DNA of 64,000 nucleotides. It comes from Methylomonas koyamae. GTDB lineage: Bacteria; Pseudomonadota; Gammaproteobacteria; Methylococcales; Methylomonadaceae. Shown in pieces: positions 34,500 to 45,839 of this stretch. The DNA lies in assembly GCF_006483455.1 (NCBI RefSeq), contig NZ_PPPU01000018.1, forward strand, positions 124,001-188,000, written 5' to 3'. Every line of letters starts with the position of its first letter. Position 1 is the stretch's first letter. The notes under the pieces were generated by a model. It was not told the DNA's origin. It was given only the letters and a program-made list of their open reading frames with translations, and did not search any database. A program made the translations under genes and the position numbers.

Positions 34500-35843
34500 T
34501 TAACCGTCGGCAATATCGGTGATGCGACTGACGATTCGGCCGTCGGCCAAGCGGGTATCGAGCAGATCGCCGGAGTTTAGCTGGCTTACCGACTTGATCA
34601 CCTGTGCCGAGCCGTGGCGCCGAACGATAGCATAGCCGCGCTCCAGTGTGGCCAGTGGGCTGACGGCCTGCAGGGTTTGCGCTGCGGCAGCGTGACGGCT
34701 TTTTAACCCTGCAATTTTGCCGTTTACCGCAGCCTGAAGCCGTTGCCGGAAAAATTGCAATTGCCGTTGCTGAGCATTGATTGCCGCCAGCGGTTGGTTG
34801 CGGTACAAGCGCTGTTCGCGGATCGCCGCTTGCTGGCGGGCATGAGCCAGCCGGTTTTGCATCGCATGTTGCAGGCGCAATTCCAATTCGTCCAGGCGTT
34901 GAGCATTGCGTTGCAGCTTCTGGCCGGGATGCTGGCTGCGCAAGGCTTTTTCCAGCCACTCCAGCTGCTGGCGCTGACGCAGTAGTTTTTGCTGTATCAG
35001 TCGCTGCAGTTGGCGCTCGAAGCTGGCAAATGCGCCGAGCAAGCTATTCGCATCCGGTACCACGCATTCGGCGGCCGCCGACGGCGTCGGCGCGCGCATG
35101 TCGGCGACGAAATCGGCGATGCTGAAGTCCACTTCGTGACCGACGGCGGAGATCACCGGAATCTTGCTGGCGGCAATGGCACGGGCGACGATTTCCTCGT
35201 TGAATGCCCATAAGTCTTCCAGCGAGCCGCCACCGCGGGCCAAAATCAGAACGTCGGCTTGCGGATCGCGATTTGCTGTGGCCAATGCCGCGCTGATTTC
35301 GAATTTAGCGCTCTCGCCCTGTACCGCAACCGGATAAATCAGGACCGGTATCGCCGGAAAACGCCGTCTCAATACGCTGAGGATATCGTGAATCGCGGCG
35401 CCGCTGGCCGAAGTAATCACGCCGATGCAGTCCGGCAGGGTAGGTAGCGGTTTTTTGCGTTCCTGGTCGAACAAACCCTCGGCCAGCAGTTTCTGTTTCA
35501 GGCGTTCGAACGCAAGCCGCAAGGCGCCGTCCCCGGCTTCGGCCAGATGTTCCACCACCAGCTGGTAATCGCCGCGCGGCTCGTACAAACTGACCTGGGC
35601 GGTGGCGATAACCGAATCGCCATTGGCCGGTTTGAAACGTAATCGTTGCTGCTGACCCTTGAACATGGCGCAACGAATCTGGGCCTGGGCATCTTTCAAC
35701 GTGAAGTAATAGTGGCCGGACGAAGGCAGGCTCAGGTTGGATATTTCGCCCTGTACCTGCACGGTTCGAAAGTGGTTGGCCAACAGGCGCTTGGTTTCGC
35801 GGTTGAGTTCGGAAACGCTGTAGATAGCTTCGGAATCGGTCAT
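34500..35843 (-). CDS. xseA: Exodeoxyribonuclease VII large subunit
   Basis: Catalytic subunit of the single-strand-specific exonuclease VII. The 447-residue product has the N-terminal OB-fold (VQGEISNLSLPSSGHYYFTLKD), the catalytic domain (GVITSASGAAIHDI, ARGGGSLEDLWAFNEE, SAVGHEVDFSIADFVADMRAPTPS-type block) and a long coiled coil. Length typical. xseB is not adjacent. Standing alone. Confidence 0.96.
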   Translation of the reverse strand: MTDSEAIYSVSELNRETKRLLANHFRTVQVQGEISNLSLPSSGHYYFTLKDAQAQIRCAMFKGQQQRLRFKPANGDSVIATAQVSLYEPRGDYQLVVEHLAEAGDGALRLAFERLKQKLLAEGLFDQERKKPLPTLPDCIGVITSASGAAIHDILSVLRRRFPAIPVLIYPVAVQGESAKFEISAALATANRDPQADVLILARGGGSLEDLWAFNEEIVARAIAASKIPVISAVGHEVDFSIADFVADMRAPTPSAAAECVVPDANSLLGAFASFERQLQRLIQQKLLRQRQQLEWLEKALRSQHPGQKLQRNAQRLDELELRLQHAMQNRLAHARQQAAIREQRLYRNQPLAAINAQQRQLQFFRQRLQAAVNGKIAGLKSRHAAAAQTLQAVSPLATLERGYAIVRRHGSAQVIKSVSQLNSGDLLDTRLADGRIVSRITDIADG

Positions 35844-35994
35844 TGAACGGGGTAGGGTGGCTGCTTAGCTTAATGGCTCTATTCTAAGCCGATTCTGCGG
35901 TTTCCGGTCGGCTTCTCCTCAGCGGCGGTTTTTGCCGGAGAGCTGGGTTAGAATGGCGCAGTTAAGGTTTTGGTGGACGACAAGGATTCGACTC

Positions 35995-37035
<1,041 letters not shown>

Positions 37036-37677
37036 TGACGTCGCCGCCGATGAATTCGATCGCGCAGTCGTAGTGCTCGGCCAGCCACGTTAAAGTGGGT
37101 CGCGAGAAAAAAGCGATGTGGGTCGGGTCGTTCTTGTAATGCCAGCGGCTGAAGGCGTCCGCATCGATTACCAATTTAGTCATGATACCCAGCCAACCTC
37201 CGGGGCGAATCAAACCGAACAGACGGCCGAATTCCCGCCCAGGCTCGCGAAAGTGCTCGATGACTTCGGTGCAGGTGATAAAGTCGTATTGCTGCTGCAA
37301 ATGTGCGGGATGATTGGCGTAAATCGGGTCGTAGAGTTTGACGCGATGTCCGTATTCCTCAAGCATGCAGGCCATTGCCGGACCGGGGCCGCAGCCGTAA
37401 TCCAGCCCTTCCGAGCCGGGCGGTAACAGGCCGGTCAGCGGTAACGCCAGCCGCGACAGAAAGTTAAGGTAGCCGGCATCGTTCAAGTGGTTTTGATGCA
37501 GATCGTAAATCGCTTTTTCGGCGTCCGGGCTTAAATGTTGGCTGCTATCCACAAACACCAGCCAACATTTTGCGCAGCGGCGGTAATCGCGTTGCCGGTC
37601 GCGATGAAAATGGTTTGTTTCGTTGCTGGTGCAAAGCGGGCAGGTCGAGTTGTCCATGGTCGATACCGATTTTTTAC

Positions 37678-37705
37678 TTGACCGTATTTTATCAGCTCGT
37701 ATAAT
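37678..37705 (+). promoter_or_regulatory. Promoter of tRNA-Asp
   Basis: TTGACC at 37678-37683 and TATAAT at 37700-37705, 16 bases apart, lie 17 bases before the tRNA-Asp gene. Confidence 0.75.
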
Positions 37706-37722
37706 GAGCGGCTCACCAACGC

Positions 37723-37799
37723 GGAGCGGTAGTTCAGTTGGTTAGAATACCGGCCTGTCACGCCGGGGGTCGCGGGTTCGAGCCCCGTCCGCTCCGCCA
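37723..37799 (+). tRNA. tRNA-Asp (GTC)
   Basis: 77 bases closely matching E. coli tRNA-Asp: acceptor GGAGCGG paired with CCGCTCC, D-arm, anticodon loop reading GTC, T-arm with GGTTCGAGCC, and an encoded CCA end. Confidence 0.97.
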
Positions 37800-37923
37800 A
37801 TCGTTTTGCCATCCCCTCCTTTCGCTCTCGAGCCGCAACAATTTCCTGGGATTTTCCTCGGTTGCAATGCCGGCCCAATTTTGTATCATCGTATTTCCCG
37901 CAGAAACTATAAGGAGAAATGCT

Positions 37924-38352
37924 ATGAGCAGCTTGAGTCCATTTGTCGGCGGTAATCTGTTTGACGAGTTGTTTCGGGATATCAGTCCGGGCTATTGGGT
38001 CCGCCCTTTACACGGCGATCCGTTGCCGGCGCAGATTAAAGTCGATATTAAAGAAAATCCGAACGAATACGTCGTTCACGCCGAATTGCCCGGTGCCGGC
38101 AAAGAAAACATCCATGTCCAGATCGAAGGCAACGTAGTCAGTATCCGCGCCGAAATCAGCCAGATCGACACCCAGAACAAGGACGACAAACCTTTGCGCA
38201 GCGAGCGTTATTTCGGGCAGGTATCGCGTAGTTTTCAGTTGCCGGTCGAGATCGATCAAGGCGCCAGCAAAGCTCGTTACGACAACGGGATCCTGACTTT
38301 GAATCTGGTCAAAGCCCAAAGCAAAGGCGGCCAGCGTTTGAGCATTGATTAA
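37924..38352 (+). CDS. Small heat shock protein, Hsp20/alpha-crystallin family
   Basis: 142-residue ATP-independent chaperone. The alpha-crystallin domain covers residues ~38-130 (KVDIKENPNEYVVHAELPG, ending in the conserved YDNGILTLNL). AAGGAG lies 7 bases before the ATG at 37924. The 3' end overlaps the convergent Nudix gene by four bases. A typical heat- or stress-induced gene. Confidence 0.95.
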   Translation: MSSLSPFVGGNLFDELFRDISPGYWVRPLHGDPLPAQIKVDIKENPNEYVVHAELPGAGKENIHVQIEGNVVSIRAEISQIDTQNKDDKPLRSERYFGQVSRSFQLPVEIDQGASKARYDNGILTLNLVKAQSKGGQRLSID

Positions 38353-38864
38353 CCGCCTGCCGGCGGCACAATCTGGCGGTAACGCCGCCAAATTATCTTG
38401 AAGGTTTCGGTCATGGTCGGGTCGTCTTTGGCGACCCGATCGTCTATGGCAGTGGGCGGGAACCAGCCGCCTTCGTCTATTTCGTCCGCTGCCAATTGGA
38501 ACGGCCCGTTATGTCGGGCTTGGTAGACCTGAATAAACTCCATGCCCACTTCAGGGCAAGCCTCCAGTTTGAATAAAGCTTTCAAATCGGCGGCGGCCAC
38601 TCCCAACTCTTCTTCCAGCTCGCGCGGCGCGCAATCGTCGTAGGTCTCGCCGGCGTCGACATGGCCGGCGGCAGACGTGTCCCACAGACCTTTGTTCAGA
38701 TCTTTCAGCATCGAGCGTTTTTGCAAAAACAACTGGTCGCGGTCGTTAAACACCAATATATGCACAGCGCGGTGACGGCGGCCGGAGGCATGGATTTCCT
38801 GGCGCGGGCGCTGTTCCAGAATGCAGTCGAGTTCGTCGACCACGTCGAGCAGTTCGTTTGACAT
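38349..38864 (-). CDS. Nudix hydrolase (YfcD-like)
   Basis: 171 residues with a complete Nudix box (GHVDAGETYDDCAPRELEEELG, residues ~67-88) that binds the metal for pyrophosphate hydrolysis. The HRAVHILVFNDRDQLFLQKRS start resembles the YfcD/isopentenyl-diphosphate isomerase-like subgroup. Substrate unknown. Divergent from the TetR regulator. Confidence 0.9.
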   Translation of the reverse strand: MSNELLDVVDELDCILEQRPRQEIHASGRRHRAVHILVFNDRDQLFLQKRSMLKDLNKGLWDTSAAGHVDAGETYDDCAPRELEEELGVAAADLKALFKLEACPEVGMEFIQVYQARHNGPFQLAADEIDEGGWFPPTAIDDRVAKDDPTMTETFKIIWRRYRQIVPPAGG

Positions 38865-38930
38865 GTCAGCTATCGATTCCTATGGCAAGGTCGTGTATCG
38901 TAACCGTTTTTGATGGATTATCGAGCGAAC

Positions 38931-39554
38931 ATGGCAAGAAGAAGCGAGCATAGTCAGGAGCAGATCCGGGAAATGGTGCTGAAGGCGGCGGAGACCATTG
39001 TTATCGAGGATGGTTTTAATGCTTTGACGGTCAGGAAGATTGCGCTGGAGATCGGCTATACGGTCGGCAGCATTTACATGGTGTTCGCCAATATGAACGA
39101 TCTGGCAACCCACGTTAAGGCGCGGACTTTGGAGCAACTTGCCGAACACCTGCAACACAGCGTAACCGACGGCGGCGCCGAGCAGCAATTGATGGCGCTG
39201 GCGGATACTTACTTGCAATTCGCAGCCCGCCATTTCAACCGCTGGCGGATGATTTTCGATGCCCAGAGCGATGCGCCGGTACCGGATTGGTACCAAGCCA
39301 AGGTCGAACAAATGTTCGCGATTGCCGAAGCCTTGTTCGGCCAGCTAGCGCAGGATGTCTCCGCCGAGCGGAGCCGGCTGGCATCGCGTGCGTTGTGGAG
39401 CGGCATCCACGGCATCTGCATCCTCTCCTTGACCGGCGAGCAGCAAGCCGGCGAAGTCGAAGCCGCGAAAAAGGCGGTGGAGTTGTTGGTTTGGACTTTT
39501 ATTCAGGGCTGGAAGATTGCGCCGAATCCGGCAAATGCCATGCCACCAGAATAG
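38931..39554 (+). CDS. TetR family transcriptional regulator
   Basis: 207 residues. The N-terminal helix-turn-helix (IVIEDGFNALTVRKIALEIGYTVGSIY, residues ~19-45) is typical, followed by an unconserved ligand-binding domain. An earlier ATG at 38913 is in frame; 38931 (MARRSEHSQ) is preferred by family pattern. Its 3' end overlaps lplT by 56 bases, so it may regulate the convergent lysophospholipid genes or an unlinked target. The ligand is unknown. Confidence 0.87.
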   Translation: MARRSEHSQEQIREMVLKAAETIVIEDGFNALTVRKIALEIGYTVGSIYMVFANMNDLATHVKARTLEQLAEHLQHSVTDGGAEQQLMALADTYLQFAARHFNRWRMIFDAQSDAPVPDWYQAKVEQMFAIAEALFGQLAQDVSAERSRLASRALWSGIHGICILSLTGEQQAGEVEAAKKAVELLVWTFIQGWKIAPNPANAMPPE

Positions 39555-40671
39555 TCGCTACCAGCAATAGCAGCCCCAATCCGACCATAGCCGCGATTGG
39601 AGTCACCTGTTCCGCTGCGGCCAGGGTATAGCAACCGACCGCCAGCAACATTGCCGCGTTTTGAAAAAAGTTTTGCATCGCCACTGCGCCGCCGCTGCCG
39701 ATGCTTTGTTGGCCGATTTCCTGCAAGGCGGCGTTGATCGGCACGATAAACAATCCGCCGGCGGTCCCCATCAAAAACAGCACGCCGCGCGCCGGCCAGA
39801 TCGCGTCGGTAAAGCTCAATGCCACAATCAGCGCACTCATTGCATAGGCAGGAAGCCTTGCCCGGCGCAGATGTTCCAGCGGAATCAAGTGGGGTGCCAG
39901 CGCTGAGCCGGCGATGATGCCCAACGCCAGAAATAGCGTCAGGTTGGCGATGTCGCTGGCATTGTGCAGCATCAACACCAACGGCGCCCAGGCGATGATG
40001 ATGACCCGGACGCTGGCCGCCGCCGCCCAAAACAGCGAAGCACCCAACACCGCAAACCGCGAGCGCGGTACCGACAGAAAATCTTTGACCTCGCGGTAAA
40101 ACAGCAGGATTTTCGACCCGCCGCCTATTGTTTTGCGCAATCCTGTCGGCAAAAACAGCGTCGTCGCAGCCGATACCGAGTACAGACCGATCGTGGCCAG
40201 CAAAGCCCAGGTGACGGAATGGTCGGCCAGCTTGGCGCCGACCAGCATACCGGTGAGTATCGCTAAAATGGTCGAGCCCTCGACCCAGCTATTGGCTTTG
40301 ACCAAGGCATTGTGTCCGGCCAACTCCGGCAATATGCCATATTTGGCCGGGCTGTAGAGCGTGGCGCCGACGCCGACCAGGCAATAAGCCAGCAAAGGTT
40401 CGACCTTGACCAGCAATAACCCGGCGCCGCCGGCTTTGATCAGATTGGCGATGATCAGTACCCGCGATTTAGGCTGGCTGTCGGCAAAGCCGCCCGCCCA
40501 GGGTGCCAACGCGACGAAAGCCACCAAAAATGCGCTCTGCAATGCCGGCACGTACCAACTGGCCAGTTCCGCTTGTTGCATCACCATTGCAATGACCGTG
40601 AACAAAATGGCGTTATCGGCAAAGGCCGAGAGAAATTGCGCAACCAGCAACGGATAAATGGATTTGTTCAT
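39499..40671 (-). CDS. lplT: Lysophospholipid transporter LplT
   Basis: Major-facilitator protein that flips lysophospholipids to the inner leaflet of the inner membrane. The 390-residue product has about 12 hydrophobic segments and the LplT-type start (LLVAQFLSAFADNAILF). It lies 37 bases after aas in the same direction, the usual LplT-Aas pairing for phospholipid recycling. Length typical. Confidence 0.93.
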   Translation of the reverse strand: MNKSIYPLLVAQFLSAFADNAILFTVIAMVMQQAELASWYVPALQSAFLVAFVALAPWAGGFADSQPKSRVLIIANLIKAGGAGLLLVKVEPLLAYCLVGVGATLYSPAKYGILPELAGHNALVKANSWVEGSTILAILTGMLVGAKLADHSVTWALLATIGLYSVSAATTLFLPTGLRKTIGGGSKILLFYREVKDFLSVPRSRFAVLGASLFWAAAASVRVIIIAWAPLVLMLHNASDIANLTLFLALGIIAGSALAPHLIPLEHLRRARLPAYAMSALIVALSFTDAIWPARGVLFLMGTAGGLFIVPINAALQEIGQQSIGSGGAVAMQNFFQNAAMLLAVGCYTLAAAEQVTPIAAMVGLGLLLLVATILVAWHLPDSAQSSSPE

Positions 40672-40708
40672 GGCAGGGGCATCGGTCTGAATCGATTACT
40701 GGTGGGCG

Positions 40709-42880
40709 TTATTGGTCGTCGTCGGCACTATCGGTTTGGGTCAGCTTTTCCGCCAACGCCGTCGAACCCGGATAGTCGGTTTTACCGGTGGCCAGCACCG
40801 GCAGTTTTTCCAGCACGAACAATTTTTTCGGCAGATTGATGGCCGCCACGCCTGGCGAGGCTTCGGCCAATTGCTTCAACGTTGCGTTGCGTTGGGTGGT
40901 CAGCAGGATGATTTGTTCGCCCTTGCGCGGGTCGGGCAGGCTGACCGCAACGTGTTGTGTATCCGGCCAGGCCTGGATCGCCAATTGTTCGACCGCCGTC
41001 AACGACACCATTTCACCGCCGACTTTGGCAAAGCGCTTGCTGCGGCCGCGAATGTGAATAAAGCCCTCGTCGTCGACGTGGACGATGTCGCCGGTATCGT
41101 ACCAACCTTCGCCGTACTGCGGCGAAATCGGGGGCGTCAATACGCCGGGATTATCCGGCAATAAGTAGCCTTTCATGATATTCGGTCCGGCCACGTGCAG
41201 CCGGCCGGCGCCTTCGATGCCCGGTACCGGCTCCAGGTGGTGCAGCATGTCGGGCATGAAGCGGCCGACGCTGCCGGCTTTGTAGTCCATCGGCGTATTG
41301 ACCGACGTGACCGGAGCCGTTTCGGTCGCGCCGTAACCCTCCAGAATCCGGATCCCGAATTTGTTCAGCCACAGGGTGCGGGTGGTTTCCTGCAATTTTT
41401 CGGCGCCGGCCACGACATAACGCATCTTGTAAAAATCGTAGGGGTGGGCTTTTTTTGCGTAGGCCGCCAGGAAGGTGTTGGTACCGAACATGATGGTGGC
41501 GCCGACTTCGTAGGCCATTTCCGGAATCACCGCATAATGCAGCGGGGACGGGTAGAAAAAGCTGACCATGCCGTTTAACACCGACATCATCGTGCCGACG
41601 GTGAAACCGAAGGAATGGAACATCGGCAGGAAATTCAACACCACGTCGCCCGGTCCGAAATCGATGCGGGCGCGAATCTGTTTATGGTTGGCCAGAATGT
41701 TGGCATGCGACAGCACCACACCTTTCGGCAAGCCCTCCGAGCCGGAAGTGAACAGTACCACGGCCGCGTCGTCGGCATCGTATTCCCGGCTTTTGTACCA
41801 GAGTCGGGCGGTTTTGCCCTGCAGCCACGCCGCCGCCTTGTCGAAGCCGGTCAGCGCCGCCGCCAGATCCTCCAGATAGACCAAGTTCACTTGCTCAGCC
41901 AGTGTATCCGCTTCGGTTTGCAAATGCGCGGCTTCGATGAATTTGCGCGAGGTCAGCACGGTTTTGACCCGACCGGTGCGGCAGGCGGCAGCCATCCCGG
42001 CTGCGCCCAGCGAGTAATTCAGCATCGCCGGCGTGCGGCGGTAAAGTTGCAGTCCCAGTATTACGTTCAAGGTCTTGCAACTGTTCGGCAGCAACACGCC
42101 GACGTTTTCGCCGGACTCGGTAATGGATTTCACCAATTTGCCGACCGCGATGCTGCGCGTAATCAACGTGTCGTAACTGACCGGTTTGCGCTCCAGGTCC
42201 TCGGCAATGGCATAGTTGCCGCCGAAAATGGTGCGGGCTTCCAGTAGCGCGGCAAAAATGGTTTGCCGGTAATGGCTGGTGGCAAACATCATTTCGCTCA
42301 TGATGTCCGACAAAATATGGCCGCTATGTTTGCGGCGGGCTTTGCCGGTGACGTCGCCGTGGGTTTCGATGCGGGTCGGGGGCAGGATGTGGAGGGTGAT
42401 GCGCGGAAACCAGCGTTGTCTGACCTTATCGCCCAATTTGGAGAAGCGGCTGAATTCGGCGCCGTCGATCCGCACCGGCAGCAGCGTGGCGCCGGATTTA
42501 TCGGCGACCATGCCGGTACCGTCGTATATTTTCATCAACGTACCGGTGGTGGTGATTCGACCTTCCGGGAAAATCACGGTTTTGGTGTCCTGTTGCATGT
42601 GGTGGATCAGGGCTTTCAGCGACAGCGGATGGGTCGGGTCCATCGGGAACACTTTGGATAGCCTCAAGAACGGTCGCAACCACCAGCGTTCGGAGATGTG
42701 GGTATTGATGGCGAACGTGATGTCGTCCGGTAAAAACACGCCCAATAACAGGGGATCGAGAAACGAGGTGTGGTTGGCGACGATCAGCACCCGGTTGCCG
42801 GCTGCGGCGTAATTCTCCAGACCGTTGACCTTGACCCGATAAAGTAGGGTTAACAACCAGCGCAATACGATTTTCAACAT
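40709..42880 (-). CDS. aas: Bifunctional acyl-ACP synthetase / 2-acylglycerophosphoethanolamine acyltransferase
   Basis: 723-residue enzyme that re-acylates lysophospholipids. The N-terminal acyltransferase domain has NHTSFLDP (residues ~36-43) and FPEGRITTTG; the C-terminal AMP-forming domain has LFTSGSEGLPKGV, GYGATETAP, and the YDTGD and RGRSKR motifs. It is followed by lplT, forming the recycling operon. Domain order and length match Aas. Confidence 0.95.
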   Translation of the reverse strand: MLKIVLRWLLTLLYRVKVNGLENYAAAGNRVLIVANHTSFLDPLLLGVFLPDDITFAINTHISERWWLRPFLRLSKVFPMDPTHPLSLKALIHHMQQDTKTVIFPEGRITTTGTLMKIYDGTGMVADKSGATLLPVRIDGAEFSRFSKLGDKVRQRWFPRITLHILPPTRIETHGDVTGKARRKHSGHILSDIMSEMMFATSHYRQTIFAALLEARTIFGGNYAIAEDLERKPVSYDTLITRSIAVGKLVKSITESGENVGVLLPNSCKTLNVILGLQLYRRTPAMLNYSLGAAGMAAACRTGRVKTVLTSRKFIEAAHLQTEADTLAEQVNLVYLEDLAAALTGFDKAAAWLQGKTARLWYKSREYDADDAAVVLFTSGSEGLPKGVVLSHANILANHKQIRARIDFGPGDVVLNFLPMFHSFGFTVGTMMSVLNGMVSFFYPSPLHYAVIPEMAYEVGATIMFGTNTFLAAYAKKAHPYDFYKMRYVVAGAEKLQETTRTLWLNKFGIRILEGYGATETAPVTSVNTPMDYKAGSVGRFMPDMLHHLEPVPGIEGAGRLHVAGPNIMKGYLLPDNPGVLTPPISPQYGEGWYDTGDIVHVDDEGFIHIRGRSKRFAKVGGEMVSLTAVEQLAIQAWPDTQHVAVSLPDPRKGEQIILLTTQRNATLKQLAEASPGVAAINLPKKLFVLEKLPVLATGKTDYPGSTALAEKLTQTDSADDDQ

Positions 42881-43166
42881 AAATTTCCTCCCCGGCGCAG
42901 TTTAGCAGACAGTAAAGATAAAGACCGGAGCTACTATAAAATCAAATTAAACAATGTTCAATTGAATTTTACAGTCTCCGATTTTGCATTGCCAAATCCG
43001 ACCGTCGTTAGCGGAAACCGGCCGGCACCAAGCATTTCGCATTTTTCCGGCGGATTTAATTATCATGTCGCTGTGTCGAGCTGCGGGGCACGAGGAGCGA
43101 ACAAGCCTAAAGCACGCTGCCAAAACCGCCGCCGAACTCCCGTTCAACGATCATGCGAGATCCATC

Positions 43167-44531
43167 ATGACCCAGTTTTCCAGTCCCGAGCCGACCCAGG
43201 CCATCTCAGTTTGGCTGACCAGCGCCGACCGCAGTCGCTTGTTCGAAAAGGCGCAGGATGTGCTGTTTTTTCAAGCGGGCGTCGGCGTCGGCCCGGCGAT
43301 TACGTTGGACCCGGAACAAACCCGGCAAACGATCGAGGGATTCGGTTTTTCGGTGACCGGCGGCAGTGCCATGCTGATCAGCCGCTTGCCGACAGACGTC
43401 AAACAGAAGTTATTGAATGAATTGTTTTCGGCCGACGCCGATGGCATCGGTGTCAGTTTTTTACGGTTGAGTATCGGCGCGTCGGATTTGAGCGAGCGCA
43501 GTTATTCCTACGACGATCTGCCGGCAGGGCAAACCGACTTCGAGTTGGCCTACTTTGACCTGGATGCCGGCGACTGCGAGGTGGTGCCGCTGTTGCGGGA
43601 AATCCTGGCATTGAATCCTGAGATCAAAATCATCGCCACGCCCTGGTCGGCGCCGCGCTGGATGAAAACCAACCAAGCTGCCGTCGGCGGCAAGTTAAGA
43701 CCGGAGTGTTACGCCGTTTACGCTCAATATTTCGTCAAATACCTGTTGGCGATGCGCGAACGCGGTATCGCGATTCACGCCATCACGCCGCAAAACGAAC
43801 CGAAAAACTTCAAAAACGACCCGAGTATGGTGATGGAGGCGGCCGAGCAAGCCGAGTTCGTCAAAACCTACTTAGGTCCGGCGCTGGCTGAGGCCGGTTT
43901 GGCCGAAGTCGAAATCTTGTGTTGGGACCACAATTGCGACGTCAAGGAATATTCGTTGGCGGTGTTCGCCGACGCTGGCGCCCGCCATTATTTGCGCGGC
44001 TCGGCTTGGCATCTCTATGGCGGCGATATTTCGGTGCTGTCGGAAATCCACGCGGCCTATCCGGACATGAAGTTGTATTTCACCGAACAATGGGTCGGCT
44101 CTGACGGCGAATTCGGTGGCGATTTGATGTGGCACATCCGCCATGTGCTGATCGGTGCCTGCCGCAATTGGAGTAACGCGGTACTGGAGTGGAATCTGGC
44201 GGCCGACCCGTTCTGCTGCCCCCACACGCCGGGCGGCGAGGCGCGCTGCGTCGGCGCTTTGACCATCGACGGCGAGCGGGTCGAGCGTAACGTGGCTTAC
44301 TACATCATCGGCCATGCCGCAAAAACGGTAAGGCCGGGCTCGATGAGAATCGATTCCAGCGACGATTTGTTGCCGAACGTGGCGTTCGTTACCCCGGAAG
44401 GTAATCTGGTGCTGATTGTGTTGAACGACGGCGACGCCGGTGTTGGCTTCGATATCCGTTATCGAGCGCTTACTGCCCGCGTCGAAATCCCGGCCAAGAG
44501 CGTCGCCACTTATCTTTGGCCGGCAAATTAA
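43167..44531 (+). CDS. Glycoside hydrolase family 30 protein (glucosylceramidase-like)
   Basis: 454 residues. The GH30 pattern includes the acid/base Glu in TPQNEP (near residue 206) and the nucleophile Glu in YFTEQW (near residue 300), plus TIEGFGFSVTGG near the start and a C-terminal beta-domain. Substrates in the family include beta-glucosides, glucosylceramide and xylan. No signal peptide is visible from the ATG at 43167, so it is predicted cytoplasmic, which is unusual for the family. It stands between aas and proA; no partner gene suggests the substrate. Confidence 0.87.
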   Translation: MTQFSSPEPTQAISVWLTSADRSRLFEKAQDVLFFQAGVGVGPAITLDPEQTRQTIEGFGFSVTGGSAMLISRLPTDVKQKLLNELFSADADGIGVSFLRLSIGASDLSERSYSYDDLPAGQTDFELAYFDLDAGDCEVVPLLREILALNPEIKIIATPWSAPRWMKTNQAAVGGKLRPECYAVYAQYFVKYLLAMRERGIAIHAITPQNEPKNFKNDPSMVMEAAEQAEFVKTYLGPALAEAGLAEVEILCWDHNCDVKEYSLAVFADAGARHYLRGSAWHLYGGDISVLSEIHAAYPDMKLYFTEQWVGSDGEFGGDLMWHIRHVLIGACRNWSNAVLEWNLAADPFCCPHTPGGEARCVGALTIDGERVERNVAYYIIGHAAKTVRPGSMRIDSSDDLLPNVAFVTPEGNLVLIVLNDGDAGVGFDIRYRALTARVEIPAKSVATYLWPAN

Positions 44532-44585
44532 TCCGCGCCGGCTGATTTCTCAGACATCCTTTAACCGAAAACCATTCTGCAACTC

Positions 44586-45839
44586 ATGAACTCATCTTCC
44601 ATAACCGAGATCGCCCGGCAAAGCCGCTTGGCTGCGCGCCAACTGGCGCCGGCTTCCGACGCGCAACGTAATTTGGCTCTGGCAAAAATGGCCGAAGCGT
44701 TGCAGGCCGTTAGAGCGCAGGTACTGGCAACCAACGCCGAAGAAGTCGCTAAAGCCCGCGCGGTCGGCCAGACCGAGGCAATGGTCAAGCGGCTGACCAT
44801 CGACGACAAGATGTTCGATTACATGCTGTCGCGCTTGAAAAAAGTCGCGCAACTGCCGGATCCGCTGAACCGTATCCTGACCGGCCATACCAATCCGGCC
44901 GGGTTGCGGGTGTATAAGAAGTCGGTACCGCTCGGCGTGATCGGCATGATTTACGAGTCGCGGCCCAACGTCACCACCGACGCCGCCGGCGTCTGCATAA
45001 AAAGCGGCAACGCTGTGATACTGCGCGGCGGCTCGGAGGCCTTGCAAACCAACGCGGTATTGACCGATGCGATGGTGGCCGGCGCGGCGGCCGCCGGCTT
45101 GCCGCAACACGCCATCCAGATCGTCCGCACGCCGGGCCACGAAGCGGTCGGCGAATTATTGCAACAAGACCAGTACATCGACGTACTGATCCCGCGCGGC
45201 GGCAAAAGCCTGATCAAACGTATCGCCGAAGGCACCCGGATTCCGGTGATCAAACATTACGACGGCATTTGCCATTTGTATCTGGCGGCCGACGCCGAAC
45301 CGGCCAAAGCCGTGGCGCTGGCAGTCAATTCCAAATGCCAGAGCGTGCAGGTCTGCAACGCGTTGGAGACCTTGCTGGTCGATGCCGAATGTGCCGAACG
45401 GTTGTTGCCGTTATTGGATGAAGCCTTTACTGAAAATGGCATCGAACTGCGCGGCTGTGAGGAAACCCTGAAAATATTGCCCGGCATTGCCGCCGCCACC
45501 GAACAGGACTGGTCCAGCGAATACCTGGCGCCGATTCTGTCGGTGAAAATCGTCGCCGGCATCCAGCAAGCCATCGATCATATCAACCACTACGGTTCCG
45601 GCCACACCGACGGCATCGTTACCCAAAGCCTGAGGCTGGCAAGGCAATTCGAAGAACAAGTCGATTCGGCCTCGGTGATGGTCAATGCCTCGACCCGGCT
45701 ATCCGGCGGCGGCGATTATGGACTGGGCTCGGTAGTCGGTATCAGCACCGACAAACTCCACGTCCGCGGTCCGGTCGGGCCGGACGGGTTGACTACCTAT
45801 AAATGGATAGCGGTGGGGGACGGCCACTTGCGGGAATGA
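44586..45839 (+). CDS. proA: Gamma-glutamyl phosphate reductase
   Basis: Reduces gamma-glutamyl phosphate to the semialdehyde in proline synthesis. The 417-residue product has the aldehyde-dehydrogenase fold with the cofactor region PLGVIGMIYESRPNVT, the catalytic cysteine in NSKCQSVQVCNALETLL and GSGHTDGIVT. Length typical. No proB is adjacent. Confidence 0.96.
   Translation: MNSSSITEIARQSRLAARQLAPASDAQRNLALAKMAEALQAVRAQVLATNAEEVAKARAVGQTEAMVKRLTIDDKMFDYMLSRLKKVAQLPDPLNRILTGHTNPAGLRVYKKSVPLGVIGMIYESRPNVTTDAAGVCIKSGNAVILRGGSEALQTNAVLTDAMVAGAAAAGLPQHAIQIVRTPGHEAVGELLQQDQYIDVLIPRGGKSLIKRIAEGTRIPVIKHYDGICHLYLAADAEPAKAVALAVNSKCQSVQVCNALETLLVDAECAERLLPLLDEAFTENGIELRGCEETLKILPGIAAATEQDWSSEYLAPILSVKIVAGIQQAIDHINHYGSGHTDGIVTQSLRLARQFEEQVDSASVMVNASTRLSGGGDYGLGSVVGISTDKLHVRGPVGPDGLTTYKWIAVGDGHLRE

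Noticed and set aside
34411..34959. 182-residue ORF overlapping xseA
   Set aside because: Arg/Pro/Ala-rich, lies mostly within xseA in another frame, and resembles no family.
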